Shown: positions 16,382 to 29,179, numbered from the stretch's first letter. The stretch is DNA of 64,000 bases from Prochilodus magdalenae (GCA_024036415.1 JAMWET010006774.1:169192-233191); one strand, 5' to 3'. Notes: a model not told the origin generated them from the letters alone. Made by a program: numbers and translations.

Positions 16382-16789
16382 TTAAAAAATAAATAAAGCC
16401 AGGAAATATAAATTTCCATTTTAATTAGCTGGAAACTCTTTAGAATGTAGCCCACCAAAATGTGTGTTTGCACAAAGTAGCTCTTTATCAACTAATGATT
16501 GGATCAGTTTGTGGCCAAAAAGCATCTCTACGTATCGAGTAGTGCAGTGTAGTTTTATATGGCAAGGTATAGTGTACATACAGTCTCAGTCTCAATCTCA
16601 GTGTTGTACCTAGCAGCACACATTCTCAAATAGCCTTTATTAAATTTTCTCTAAATTTAAGTGGAGTAACTCTATTATGTAAGAAGCAAAGCGATTTGAT
16701 CAGATCATATTGCTGTATTGCTCGACTTCTACACAAAATCAAATACAGTATACATTCGCTTTTTTCATATGCAGTTCACTTTCAGTCAA

Positions 16790-17535
16790 AGTCAAAGTGA
16801 ACTTTATTGTCATTCAGACTTTACAACAGGAGTGCATAGCTGAACGAGATTGAGTTTCTCCAAACTCCACAAGCACTCATGCAACCCCATACCATCAGTG
16901 ATGCAGGCTTCTGAACGGAGCGTTGATAACAACTTGGGTTATCCTTGTCCTCTCTGGTCCGGATGACATGGCGTCCCAGTGTTCTATAAAGAACTTCAAA
17001 TCGTGACTCATCTGACCACAGAACAGTCTTCCATTTTGCCACACTTCATTTTAAAAGACCCCTGGCCCAGTGCAAACGTCTGAGCTTGTGGAGCTTGCTT
17101 AGAAATGGCTTCCTTTTTGCACTGTAGAGTTTCTTTGCTATTTTACGCTAGGTAACACCATTCTGGTATTGCTGCACTATCTTTCTGCGCAACAATGGTG
17201 GAATTGGTGATCCTCTTACCACCTTGGCTTCAGAGAGACACTGACACTCTGAGAAGCTCTTTTTATACCCAATCATGTTGTCAATTGACCTAATTAGTGT
17301 TAATTGGTCTTCCAGCTGTTCGTTATATGCTCAATTTCCTTTTTGCATCCACTTATTGCTACTTGTCCCAACTGTTTGGGGATTTGTTGATGCCATGAAA
17401 TTCTGAAACAACATATTTTTACCTTAAAATGATACATTCTCTCAGTTTTTTAGATGTTGGCACCTCCACATCATTGCATTCAGTTTTTATTCACAATTTG
17501 TTTAGTGTCCCCACTTTTTTGGAATCCGGTTTGTA
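16790..17535 (-). mobile_element. DNA transposon remains in copy B intron 4
   Basis: 16821-17042 read antisense gives a Tc1-type transposase piece (LWSDESRFEV, then SLMVWGCMSACG). It continues into about 500 bases ending cacttttttggaatccggtttgta, a terminal sequence I associate with a widespread fish DNA transposon. One composite or two adjoining elements are possible. Confidence 0.65.
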
Positions 17536-18518
17536 TAATGTAAACATAACACTGTAGCTGTAAACTTAACACTGGAAAGTGGTAAAGTGCTTGATTATAA
17601 TAAACAGTGAGATTATTGCACGTTAGCAGCATTAAAGGTATTGAGATGTGAGTTGCAATAAATAATATATTAATATACTGTGTACAGCTCTGATATGCAT
17701 GAATTGAGTATTTATGGGCCTATGGATCACATGAGAGCTGAGTATTGCCATTGTGTGTGTTCATCATGTGTGTGTCCAAGAGTTCAACAGTCCTGATACG
17801 CCTGCATGTCAAACAGCGTTGAGCAGCCATTAGACATTAAACAGTCTATGCTTAGCTATTAGCTGTTGAAGCTATTGACTAGCCCAGATATCGGCTTCAT
17901 CTGAAGAACGTATATATCTTACTTCAGCACATTTCTACAGACATACAAAACAATAAAAAGGAGTTGTGGTAATGTGTAGTAGCACTGTCAGTAAGTATTG
18001 AGTAGACACAGTTTAAATGGTAGAAACTGGAGCAGTATATAAGCTAAATGACTCTGCACAGTAACTCACCGCGCTGAAGGCCCAGCAGGACCCACAGTAT
18101 GGTTGTTGGTTTTTAACATCAGTCACATAGCCCTCCCTCCTCCAATCCACTTCATCTGGTAGATCAGCCTCCATTGCCTGTCTTGGTCCTGCAGTGGCAC
18201 TGCGCGGCTTGGTCATGTTGAAGGATCCCAGGCAGCTGCTGAACCTGGCCTGGTACTCCTGGTTGTCCTGTTGGAGAAGGAGACAGTATCAGAGTTGTAA
18301 AGAGCTAAGATTCAGCAAAAGACATTTGAGTGGGGTGGGATCTCACCATGTCTGCAAAGTGGTTTAGGCCGAGTCTGTAGCTCTTGATGCCCTGGTCAGC
18401 CAGCAGGTTGTGCTGCAGGACCAGCTTACGACTTTCCAGCCAGATCATCTTACGCCGAGACTCCTCCTCCTCTGAACTGTAACTCTTACCTGTGAGAGAA
18501 CCAGATACATACGCACTT

Positions 18519-21098
18519 ACAGTCTCTCCCAAAAGTAAGTACACCCCTCACATTTTTGTCAATATTTTATTATATCATGGCGGCGGCGCGTGAACAACGC
18601 GAGGCTCAGCGTCTCTCCAGAATCTGCTTTTTTACTGTTTTCTACTTATTTTTGACTGGACTTTTCACTCAGAACTGCTCAGCATTGCTTTCCTACAGCA
18701 GACAGGAGCTTTTGGACGTCAGAGCTCGAATTTCCGACAATTTTATCGCCGATCTACGACTCACTCCGGAGATCTCCAGAACACCGGAGGATGCACACTC
18801 TTCCCGGCCGGGCGGAAGTGAGCGGAGGCGGCGCCGAGATCGTAAACAAAGGCGGGGTAGGCGCGGAGGGCTACGAGCTAAGCTAAGGCTTACACCACAT
18901 CGGCTGCCCTTACCCAGCATTTTCCTTGCCAATGTCCGCTCTCTGGTTAATAAAATGGATGAAATACGGCTTTCCATCACCAATAACAGAAGGATTATGG
19001 ACTCTCAAACGTCATGATTTTTCACAGAAACATGGCTAAATGACAGCTGCCCGGACAACGCTATGGAAGCAGGGGACGCCACACACACACCGAGCCGACA
19101 GGATAGCAGGAAGACTCCGGCAAGACCAAGAGGTGGAGAGGTTTGGTGCATTTATATCAACAAAGCTTGGTGCACAGTCAACTACTACCGAGAGACAATG
19201 CTCTCCAAATGTGGAGTTTTTAATGGTTAAATGCAGGCCTTATTATCTCCCTAGAGAAAACTCACTTCCATTATAACTCACTGCATTATATATACCCCCC
19301 GTGCTAATGCTAAGCTGGCTGTGAAAGAACTTTTATGGTAGCCATTAGCAAACATCAGACCAAACATCCTGAGGCTGCCTTTATTGTTGCTGGGTGACTT
19401 TAACCACGCCAAATTGAAGACAGTCCTTCCCAGATTCCACCAGCATGTTTTCCTGCCATACCAGAGGGGACAAGACTTTGATCAATCTTTATTCCAATCT
19501 GGCTGAAGCATACAAAGCAACACCTCTCCCCCACATTGGACAATCAGATCATCTCTCTCCTTCTTTCTCACACCTCGGTAACTCACCACTCATCCAACGT
19601 GAGAAACCCACCGTGAGGACAATTAAAGTGTGGCCAGAGGGGACAGACACTGCGCTACAGGACCGTTTCAAAAATACTGATTGAAATATGTTTACTCACA
19701 CAGACTTGGATCAGTACGCCTCAGCTGTACTGGACCACATCTCTACCACCATAGACAGTGTCACCACCCAGAAACAGATCACCATGTACCCCAATCAAAA
19801 GCCTTGGATGAATCGGGAAGTCCGTCTCCTACTGAAGGCCCGCAACACTGCCTTCAGGTCGGGGGATACACAGGCCTACAGTACAGCCAGGGCTGAGCTA
19901 AAGAGGGGCATCACAAAGGCCAAACACCATTACAAGCGGAAGGTAGAAGATCACTTCTCCAACTCCAACCCCCGACGTATGTGGCAAGGACTCCAAATCA
20001 TTACAGACTACAGGGCCATCAACCCCTCCCTCGCCTCCTCTGATGTCTCCTTTCTCAACGAACTAAACAATTTCTACGCTATATTTTTGAGAGAGGGAAC
20101 CCAACAACGGCAACCAGGGCAGATGTGTCTGCAGAACATCAGTCACTGACTCTCTCTCCCACTGAGGTAGGAGCGGTACTAAGCAGGATTAAAATACACA
20201 AGGCCGCGGGTCCTGATGACATCCCTGGGCGTGTTCTCAGAGCATGTTCTGCAGTTCTAACAGTGTAACTTGCTGTGCCCTCAAAATAACTGAACACACC
20301 CACCATTAATGTCTAAACCACTGGCAGTGAAAGTGAATACACCTCTGAGTGAAATTGTGCCCAATTAGCCATTTTTCCCTCCACCGGTGTCATGTGACTC
20401 ATTAGTGTCACAAGGTCTCAGGTGAGAATGGGGAGCAGGTGTGTTAAATTTGGTGTTCTCGCTCTCACACACTCTCATACTGGTCACTGGAATGTCAACA
20501 TGGCACCTCAGGGCAAAGAACTTCTTGAGGATCTGATAAAAAGAAGTGCTGTTCTACATGAAGATGGCCTTGGCTATAAGAAGAACCTACACCCTGAAAC
20601 TGAGCTGCAGCACGGTGGACAAGACCACACAGCCGTTTAACAGGACAGGGTCCACTCAGAACAGGCCTCGCCATGGTCCACCAAAGAAGCTGAGTGCACA
20701 TGCTCAGCATCATATCCAGAGGTTGTCTTTTGAAAATGGACGTAGGAGTGCTGCCAGCATTGCAGCAGAGGTTAAAGGAGTCGGGGGTCAGCCTGTCAGT
20801 GCTCAGACCATACGCCGCACACTGTATCAGATGGGTCTGCATGGCTGTCATCCCAGAAGGAAGCCTCTTCTAAGAATGATGCACAGGAAAGCCTGTACAC
20901 AGTTTGCTGAAGACAAGCAGACTAAGGACGTCTGGAGTCATGTCCTGTGGTCTGATGAGATCAAGATAAACTTATTTGGTTCAGATGGTGTGAAGCGTGT
21001 GTGGCAGTAACCAGGTGAAGAGTACAAAGACAAGTATGTCTTGCCTACAGTAAAGCATGGTGGTGGGAGTGTCATGGCTTAGGGCTGCATGAGTGCTG
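18519..21098 (+). mobile_element. Tc1-like transposon split by a LINE, in copy B intron 1
   Basis: 18519-18576 is the end of a common fish Tc1 (cagtctctcccaaaagtaag, then tacacccctcacatttttgt). The same element resumes at about 20261 (cagtgtaacttgctg, ccctcaaaataactgaacac) and continues through the transposase: N-terminal DNA-binding part from about 20500, and CPVVC-type LWSDEIKINLFG near 20950. Stops interrupt the frame. The 3' half, from the region after the first Asp onward, is missing. Confidence 0.75.
18577..20260 (+). mobile_element. LINE fragment (endonuclease to start of RT) nested in the Tc1
   Basis: The frame at 18577-19017 has the start of an APE-type endonuclease (LPSIFLANVRSLVNKMDEIR). 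Further pieces in shifted frames carry FTETWLND and LLLGDFNH. 19688-20149 is the linker, and [14 protein letters not shown] near 20200 is the start of the reverse transcriptase. The 3' part of the RT is absent. Several frameshifts make it dead. Confidence 0.8.
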
Positions 21099-22080
21099 CC
21101 GACTGTCTGACTGCTTTAAGGTTAACCCATTGCTATGACATCTGGTGTTTGACATCTGGATGTTTGCTCACAACTTGTGTAATCACCATAAAAGGCATCA
21201 GTCAACTGAACAATCTGCTCTGGGCTGTGCAAGAATCTGGTGATATGATACATATCATGATGCAGAGGTTATGATTTGATACATTGCAATATATTGCAAT
21301 AATGTAAGCAGGGTGACGTACTGCTATTGGTACCAAACAGCCTACTATGTGCATGAGTTAAATTAGCGCTAATGCTAACTTTAGTGGTGCAGCCTTATGC
21401 AGCCTTATCACGTTGGAATGGAAGAGTCTACTTGAATATGAAGGAAAAAGCAGCTGCTGCCAGTGATGCCTCTATCCCTTCTCTGATTCCTGATGGAGGT
21501 GGAGAATGTGTTATGCAGAGGCAGATATAATGTAGATGTCTCACCAAACTTCTCCTTCCAGCCATGAAACTCCAGATCCTCCAGAGAGACACTGGCTGCT
21601 CCAGCCATGACCACAAGAACGGCAACAGCGAGCAGAACCCTCATTCTGCACAGAGTGTGAAAAAAGGTGAACAGAATAAACTAGACGGCAAAAATCTGTT
21701 TGATATGAGGCTGAACAAGGTTTTGTCTGAATCCCAAAAATTCAGCACGTCAGACTACATTCGCAGTGAAAGTAAATGAGTAAAGGCCATTCTTGTTTTA
21801 TTATCACAGCTTGAGCTGGCCGACCACAGGCTTATGGACTGAACTGCCCCGCCCTTTTCTCTACTCGGTGGGTCCAACCAGTTTTAGGCCCACACCTTTA
21901 CATAGGTTCATGTCTCACAATGCAACACGTAGGGGCAGTGTGTCTTTGCTGCATTCAGGGTCAGGATATCCTAATTAAACCCTAGACAGCTTGATGGTTT
22001 GACTCCTTGTGCCGTTGGTCCCTGGGCTTGTAACACCCTTGTACTTATAACTGACATAGCACTTCTTTGTTTCTCTGTGT

Positions 22081-22133
22081 TTCTACTATTATTATTAATA
22101 TTATTATTAATATTATTATTATTATTATTATTA
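22081..22133. repeat. (ATT)n microsatellite
   Basis: About 50 bases of tattat units in the spacer upstream of copy B. Confidence 0.9.
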
Positions 22134-22857
22134 AGTTTAAATTTGATTGGCTCTTCTTAGAGATGTCCAGTAACCTTAGGCTTCTCCTATTAGACTATTC
22201 AAACATTGCTTTTTGACCGAAGTGTCTTACCACAGCGTTCACATACACAGTGTTTGAGCCTCAGTCCAGGACGCTTTTCACCACTACAGTGAAGGGAACT
22301 TGGGCCAAACGGCAGAACACCTTTAACTGCTATAATGGTATTTGTATCTGTATGTGTAGCTCATAAATATTAATCATATCAGTCTAAATTGATCATCATT
22401 TATTGTTCCTGGTAACCTTTATCTTCCTTTCCAACAGACCTGAAATCCCACACCTCCTTCTGGGTGTAGCTGTTCTTTTGATGATGAGTGTACATCAGTG
22501 TATATCAGTCGAGAAGAACGGTAAGCCTTCATGGAGAGATGGATTGGGAGAAAATCTCCTGGTCTGTTAAACCTGTAACATGTACTCTGAGGGTCTAACT
22601 GAAGCGTAAGAAGCAAAAAAGCATGTTTAAAATCAATAACACATTAACACATTCTCTATTTACATATTTAATACCTGAAAAGTGTACAAACTTTCCAAAA
22701 TTATACTTTAATATTAATCATAAATATTAATTGTGAAATGTATTGTGAATTTAATACTTAATTATTTTCTGTTCTCGTAAATAGCTGGGAGTGAACTGCA
22801 TCATTATAATGATGGTTATTAAGCAGCATCTATAGAACTGTGGATCGCATGTACCTA

Positions 22858-22930
22858 CATTTACATTTACATTACATTTAAGGCATTTAGCAGACGCTCT
22901 TATCCAGAGCAACTTACAACCGTGGATAAT
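22858..22930 (-). mobile_element. 73-bp SINE 3'-end insertion with 9-bp target duplication
   Basis: The insert contains gcagacgctcttatccagag, the conserved tail of a tRNA-derived fish SINE, and read on the minus strand ends in tandem TAAATG units. It is flanked by ATGTACCTA at 22849-22857 and 22931-22939. The paralogous site near 7079-7088 has one ATGTACCTA and no insert. Confidence 0.9.
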
Positions 22931-23094
22931 ATGTACCTAGTTAATATCTAGAACCTTTAGGGCGTTTCACTTAGTCTCACAATGTACCATCATTTTTTCC
23001 AAAATAATAATCTAGTACCTTGAAGTTTGTATTTAAAACTAACCCGGGTAGCAGGACTAGAAGAACTAATATAGAAAGTTGTTCATGTTGTGGA

Positions 23095-23280
23095 GCATGT
23101 CTGTCTCTCCACCCGTCCGGATGTCTGTCTGTTTGTCCGTCCATCTGGATGTCTGTCTGTCTGTTTGTCCATCTGTCCAGATGTCTGTCTGTCCATCCGT
23201 CCGGATGTCTGTTTGTCCGACTGTCTGTACTACCAGATGTCTGCCCCCCCAACTGTCCGACTGTCTGTCCGTCTGTTTTA
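23095..23280. repeat. CTGTCCGT / CCGGATGT microsatellite
   Basis: Degenerate tandem arrays of ctgtctgtc and gtccggatgtctgt units. The cysteine- and serine-rich open frames over it are repeat artefacts. Confidence 0.9.
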
Positions 23281-23911
23281 GAACTTAACTGTGTAAGCAG
23301 TTCTGAACCGTCTTTCCTGACTTCACTGACTCCACTCCTCTGCTGAATGTCTCTGTTTTATAGTGACTGATCTTCTGCTCACCACAAACCACTCACCATA
23401 AACGTCTCCACAACGCCCTACACAATCTTCTCACATCAGCAATGTGCAGTAAATAGTCCCATCTACCCACTTCCGGGTACGTCTCTTACTGCTTATACTG
23501 CTGCTCAAGTAGATACATGAGGACTCTAACACTCGTTACCATTTAGCACTACACTAATATTGGATCCCAATATTAACCCCTACTGTAGTCACATTTTAAT
23601 GGGCTGTGAGCAGGGACACTTATCATTGTTGTAGTGGAAGTAACATCTGCCTATTATCATCTGCTGCTACTAGATGCTGTAATCATCTAGTTGTAATAAT
23701 TTAAAATTTGAGTGGGTGTGTGGTTTAATCTCAAAGATGTCCAGTAACCTTAGCCGTCTACTTTTAGACTATTAAGACATTGTTTAGACATTGTCAAAAC
23801 TTTTTGACAGAAGTTTCTTCTCACAGCGTTCAACTACACAGTGTTTGGGCCACAGTCCAGGACACTTTTCATTGCTATACCGAAGTCTGATTAGGCCAAA
23901 AGGTGGGGACA

Positions 23912-24570
23912 CTGTAAGGGTCCAGGTGGTGCCGCCTGCAGCCAGCAGAGGGCCGCAGTGGCGGTGCCATTCTAGGGGGACTACAGTCTGGAACTCCAAA
24001 CCCCAGGATGCCCTGGGCTGATTTACCCAACAAGCTGCACCTGAGGCACCGGCCATATAAGCATATAAGCCCCCACCAAACAACCATCTCCGCTACACCT
24101 TTGTAGAGGGGTAGCCGGTAGGATACGGTACAGAAAAAGAAAAAGGGAAAAAGGTAAGGGACAAAATGGAAAAAAGAAAGGAAAAGAAACAAGTGCTTAA
24201 AAAAAATTAAATAAATAAATAGTAGAGAATGTGGGTCAGACGAAGAAGTAAAGACAGACAAAGGAAAAGATATCCCCTTTTTGTTAAACCCTCTCCTGGT
24301 TGTTTCTGTTCTTTTATAAACATTCCCTCTTTTGTTTGAGCCCGTCATTGCTGGCGTCTCTTTTCATCCTCCCTCTCCCTCACAAAGAGGTAACACTTGG
24401 GGCCATCACTCCGGAGAGTTGGGGTTCGATCCCCGCCTAAACACACAAACGCCAAACACACAAACGCATTCCCTCCAAGTAGTTCACTCCCTGCACTCAT
24501 TGTTTCATGTGCATCCACATCCAGGAAACCCACCCCGCGTTTGGGTCCAAACCCCAACGACACCATAACA
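23912..24570 (+). mobile_element. LTR-like element remnant, second copy
   Basis: Begins tgtaagggtcc like 8171 and runs through a possible LTR end near 24382 (ccctccctctccctcaca) to accataaca near 24570. No coding motif is seen. A tRNA-like string (gttcgatccccg) at 24426 is probably part of the element. Confidence 0.45.
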
Positions 24571-25599
24571 CACACTTTACACTGCTATACCAAAGTCTGA
24601 CTAGGCCACACAGTGGGACACTTTACACTACCCTATAAAGCCATGGACCCCATTTGTCAACAAGCAGGTTGTTGGTGGTTCCATACTGGTGTAGGGTGTG
24701 TTCTAATGGAATGGGTTTGGTCCGCTGGTCCACCAAAAAATGTCATTGACTGGTGGCTGCTATGTTTTACTGATGGGTGACCATTTGTAGCCCTTCATGT
24801 ACTTCATGTACCTCCATAGTAATGAGATATTCCAGCAGATTAAATGCACCGTGCCATCAGGCCCAGGCTGCCAAAGATAATGGTTTGATAACAATTTTGG
24901 GTTCTGATGAATGGTGTGGCCTGCACATTCACCAGACATGAGCCCAATCGAGTAATTCCACCATCATGCCATTAGCCATCCCCTCAGATAATGCCATTCC
25001 ATAATCAGTTTACAGAATGCTATCACATCACTTATGACATGTCAGTGTACATATCAATCCAAACACATCATGCTTGAGATGTATGAGTAACAAATAAATA
25101 TTTTAATAATTGAAAGCAATGTGTTTATGCTGAGGTGGCATTAATTGCTCCCCATAAGATCTGGATTTTAGTAGATCTAGAAATGATATTGTGCATTCTG
25201 TTAACACTTTAGACTAGCCATTTCAGTGCCATGGTGAGGCACACACAAATTTTCTAGACCATAATCCAGACCAGATTCTTGTTCCAGCATGACTGTATCC
25301 CTGTGCACAAAGCCAGCATAAAAACAAGGACTGAGGAGTTTGGTGAACACCTTTGGGATGAAGTGGAACATTAATTGCAAGACTCAGCACATACTCCAAT
25401 AGACACACTCCAATATCTTGTGAAAATACTTAAGAGTGGAGGTTGTTATAGCCACTCTATATTGATTCCCATGGTTTAGGAATGGGATGTCAAAGAAAAG
25501 CTCATATGGGTGAGATGAATTGTTGGCCTCGTACTTTGGGCCATATAGTGTATGCCACGGCAAGTGAAGACTGGGCTCTAAACTGAACATCTCACTATA

Positions 25600-25968
25600 G
25601 TAGGACACCATCCGGGTATCTACAGTACCCAATGAAGATGGCTCCCCCTGTACACTAGAACATCTGACTGGAGTAGAACACCATCCGGCTATCTCCAGTA
25701 CACCATGAAGAGAGCTGCCCCTGTATACTACAACATCAGGCCTGGAGTAGAACACCATCCAGGTATCTCCAGTACACCATGAAGAGAGCTGCCCCTGTAT
25801 ACTACAACATCAGGCCTGGAGTAGAACACCATCCAGGTATCTCCAGTACACCATGAAGAGAGCTGCCCCTGTATACTACAACATCAGGACTGGAGTAGAA
25901 CACCATCCGGGTATCTCCAGTACACCATGAAGATAGCTCCCCCTGTACACTAGAACACCTGACTGGAT
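25600..25968. repeat. 74-bp tandem repeat, five units
   Basis: Units start at about 25600, 25673, 25747, 25821 and 25895 with gtagaacaccatccggg. The two duplicates have only a single related unit (33440-33500 and 48608-48665). Confidence 0.9.
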
Positions 25969-26875
25969 TAACATACACAATATTATGTATTCAGTCACAG
26001 GGCACACATTTTTTGTCCTGGGAGTTTACTATGTAGTGTTAGTGTGTATTACATAATTGATCTTCTGTGGGCACCAAAGCAGTACAGAAATCCTGCCCTA
26101 AAAAGGTCTATAACCTAAAAAATACTAAAATACCATATAAAAAATGACAGCTTGATTCAATCTGTTGTGAGTTTAAATGTTCACTGTTTAGGAGATTAAC
26201 TTGGTTAAAAAGCATAGAAATAATGAGCAGATGAACAGACTAGTTTTGTACATCTAGTGCATTGAAAGGCTGGTTTGGCACCCAATGTTTGTTCGTTCTA
26301 GAAGATCTTGATAAACAGATCTGCTGTTTGTGGTGAGATGCTTGTGTTGAGCAATGCATGTTTTTACCAGCTTCAAAACGATAAGCACCCTAAGATAAGA
26401 TCTTATCCCCAGCCCACTCAACCACCCATAAAAAATGATCTACTGACTCAGCACTGAAGTTGTAAACTCTACAACTGACCAACTCTGGTACCATTGAAGT
26501 AGCCATGCTGATCCAGGCCATAAACCCAGGAAGCCCTATAGCTTCTGTACTGTTGCACCCAATGTGACCCTGTGTCCTATATTGAGATTCACAGCCAGCT
26601 AAACTCCCCTTTGCATCACTTCCTCCAAGGAACAGGCACGTGTTGTATTCGGACAGAATTTAATGCAAAAAGGTGTGAAACTGAAATAATACAAAATACA
26701 GAAAAATACTTAGTATACAAATAATACATCCACTCAAATCAAATAAACACTTCCTTTTGGGTACTAGGTGCACTAAAGGGCCAATTTCAACATAGCCGCC
26801 ACATTACATTAACTTAAAATTGGACTGACAAATACAGCACATCAAAACCCAAATTTACTTTAACAATGACATCTA

Positions 26876-27406
26876 CAGGGGTTGGACAATGAAACTGAAA
26901 CAACTGGTTTTAGACCACAATCATTTATTAGTATGGTGTAGGGCCTCCTTTTGCGGCCAATACAGCGTCAGTTCGTCTTGGGAATGACATATACAAGTCC
27001 TGCACAGTGGTCAGAGGGATTTTAAGCCATTCTTCTTGCAGGATAGTGGCCAGGTCACTACGTGATGCTGGTGGAGGTTCGTCCTTCTTGGTGTATGCTG
27101 ACATTACCCTGGATACCGTGGCTCTTGATGCATCACAAAGACTTGCTGTCTTGGTCACAGATGCGCCAGCAAGACGTGCACCAACAATCTGTCCTCTTTT
27201 GAACTCTGGTATGTCCCCCATAATGTTGTGTGCATTGCAGTATTTTGAGCAGAACTGTGCTCTTACCTGCTAACTGAACCTTCACACTCAGCTCTTACTG
27301 GTGCAATGTGCAATTAATGAAGATTGGCCACCAGGCTGGTCCAATTTAGCCATGAGACCTCCCACACTAAAATGACAGGTGTTTCAGTTTCATTGTCCAA
27401 CCCCTG
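26876..27406 (-). mobile_element. Internally deleted Tc1-like transposon with intact 31-bp inverted repeats
   Basis: Terminal inverted repeats caggggttggacaatgaaac... at 26876-26906 and 27376-27406 differ by one base and are flanked by TA on both sides. The minus-strand frame 27221-26928 (97 codons) joins a helix-turn-helix head (MGDIPEFKRGQIVGARLAG) to a transposase tail (EEWLKIPLTTVQDLY). The catalytic DDE core is deleted, so it cannot move by itself. Confidence 0.9.
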
Positions 27407-27793
27407 TATATCTAACAATCACACAAACTTCGAACTTACTCATATTGCCACTCAAAGGGACAGAAAGGAGTGGATGGCTTGGGATTCGTAGAGAAGATAC
27501 TGTGCTTGCCTCATGAAAAAACTAATACTTCCTTTATATTTCTTCTATTTAATAATTGGCTCAACAAAGCGAATTGTGCAAACCTGCACCCCCTATAGGC
27601 CTGGAAAAATACAATAAAACTGCTCCAGTAAAGCTTCAGTCTTTGGTTTGCTTTTCAAGGAATTGCGAGGAAAAAGCCAGTGCACCTTTAAAATCCTGAA
27701 GTCCTGGACCACTCAAGAAGACCCCTTTAGAATGTGTGGTCTTGCTCTAGATCTGCTGTGGTTTACGGCCAAGCAGTTACAAGAAGAGGGGAC

Positions 27794-28153
27794 TGTTACA
27801 TCTCTGTCTGTCTGTCTGCCTGTCCCCGTCCATGTGTTTTGTTTTGGTCATGTGCTCCTCCTGTCTCCGCCCTCTAGGTCCTGTGTTTGTAGCCCTGCCC
27901 CTTCCCAGGTTTTTGCTTGGTGTTTTGTGTTCATAGAGTATGTTTGATTCCTTGTTGGATGTTAGCGTTTTGGTTTCTAGTTTAATGTTAGTTTGGCTTC
28001 ATGTTGTATGTTTCTGTCGTTGATAGTTAGTTGTAATCGTGTTTCTTGTTCCCTCGGTTTGTTTCTATCATTGGTTTTGTTTTGTTATTTTGTGTTGTAT
28101 TAAACCCACTTGCACTTACATCCAGCCTCCTCGTCTACCCCCATTCTGTGACA
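27794..28153 (+). mobile_element. Solo LTR inside segmental duplication 2
   Basis: The 360-base segment runs from TGTTACATC to TGTGACA, with attaaa and a TATA-less promoter-like T-rich body. Flanks are gggac (27789-27793) and gggat (28154-28158). The other two duplicates read gagggga(t/c)gctac without the insert, so the boundaries are confirmed by empty sites. Confidence 0.85.
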
Positions 28154-28479
28154 GGGATGCTACACAATGGTACACATGGCCCTGTCCCAGCTGTTTTGCG
28201 ATGTTTTGCTGCCATCAAGTTCTAATTGAGTTTTCATGAAATGGTAAAATGTCTCACGCTCAACATCTGATATGTGTTCTGTGTTCTGTCAGGAATAAAA
28301 TAAGGGTCTTTGAGATTAGCAGATAATTGCATTCTGTTTTAATTTACGTTGATGTACATTTTACACGGCGCTACAGTGTTTGTGCAGTTCTGGTGTAAAA
28401 TAAAGAACGAAGGCCCAGCACCCCTGGAGATGGTGGTGGGAACATTGGTACACGCGAACACTACACCACCACCACAACA

Positions 28480-29000
28480 TCAGTGTCACTGCGGTGCTGA
28501 GAATGATCCACCCCCCATATAATACCTGCTCTGTGGGGGTCCTGACCATTGAAGAACAGGGTAATACAGTATACAGACGGACTACAGTCTGGAACTGTAC
28601 AACTACAGAGTGTCTTATATGGTCAGTGGAGCTGATACAGTGGACAATGAGTGTAGAAACACAGAGGTGTACCTAATGAAGTGGCTCTTCAGTGTATATC
28701 TGTTATAACAGGAAGAAGTATGTGAGTCAGGGTTGTGGATAAATATCTCTTTTTTTTATTCTGACTTTACCAACCAAACTGATGCCTATCACTGGGCTAA
28801 AGATGCCAGTTAGCACGCTCTGTACACTACAAACAGCTCATCATATACTCACCAGGCAATCTTATCTAAATCATCTTCTAGAGACATGGACCAACACAAT
28901 CACACTAATCTAATAACACACACACACACACACTGCTGTACATGTGTTTTACTGAGCACATTGAAGAACATCCACAGTGCAGGCTAGAAACAGTAAGTGA
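28480..29000 (+). repeat. Dispersed DNA-transposon-like repeat (copy 1 of a family)
   Basis: Contains gctgagaatgatccacc and gggggtcctgaccattgaag, known to me as a frequent teleost repeat. Related copies lie at 50190-50460 (partial), 53587-54020 and, more diverged, 62035-62200. Not coding. Confidence 0.65.
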
Positions 29001-29179
29001 GCCTCTGTATTAATGGCTCTTTAAGAGCTAACTGGCAAAAGGTGTTGGAGCTAAGATTAGAAGTGTGGGGGTTTTTATTACAGATCTTTCTTTATCTGAC
29101 GGCTACACCATAATTCCTTTTGTGCCTTTACCTGGCGCTTCTCAGACCACAGAGACTATTTTTATAGAGTAACTCTGGC

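Larger units (their letters stand above)
22728..25265. repeat. Segmental duplication 1, second copy
   Basis: Direct-orientation counterpart of 6948-10980, lying on the 5' side of copy B. It lacks the Ty3/gypsy coding fragment of the first copy but carries a SINE-tail insertion (22858-22930) not found there. Confidence 0.85.
25600..28470. repeat. Segmental duplication 2, first copy
   Basis: Parts match 33055-34625 and 48325-50170 in the same orientation, for example the blocks around 26220-26540, 27630-27793 and 28154-28440. This copy is interrupted by a Tc1 derivative (26876-27406) and a solo LTR (27794-28153), both absent from the other copies. Open frames repeat between copies but I recognise no protein. 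Confidence 0.85.

Noticed and set aside
24415..24460. tRNA-like string ggttcgatccccg
   Set aside because: No foldable acceptor, D and anticodon arms around it; it lies in an LTR-like remnant.
25600..25968. Regular direct repeats as a possible CRISPR array
   Set aside because: Units are contiguous without unique spacers, and the sequence is eukaryotic.
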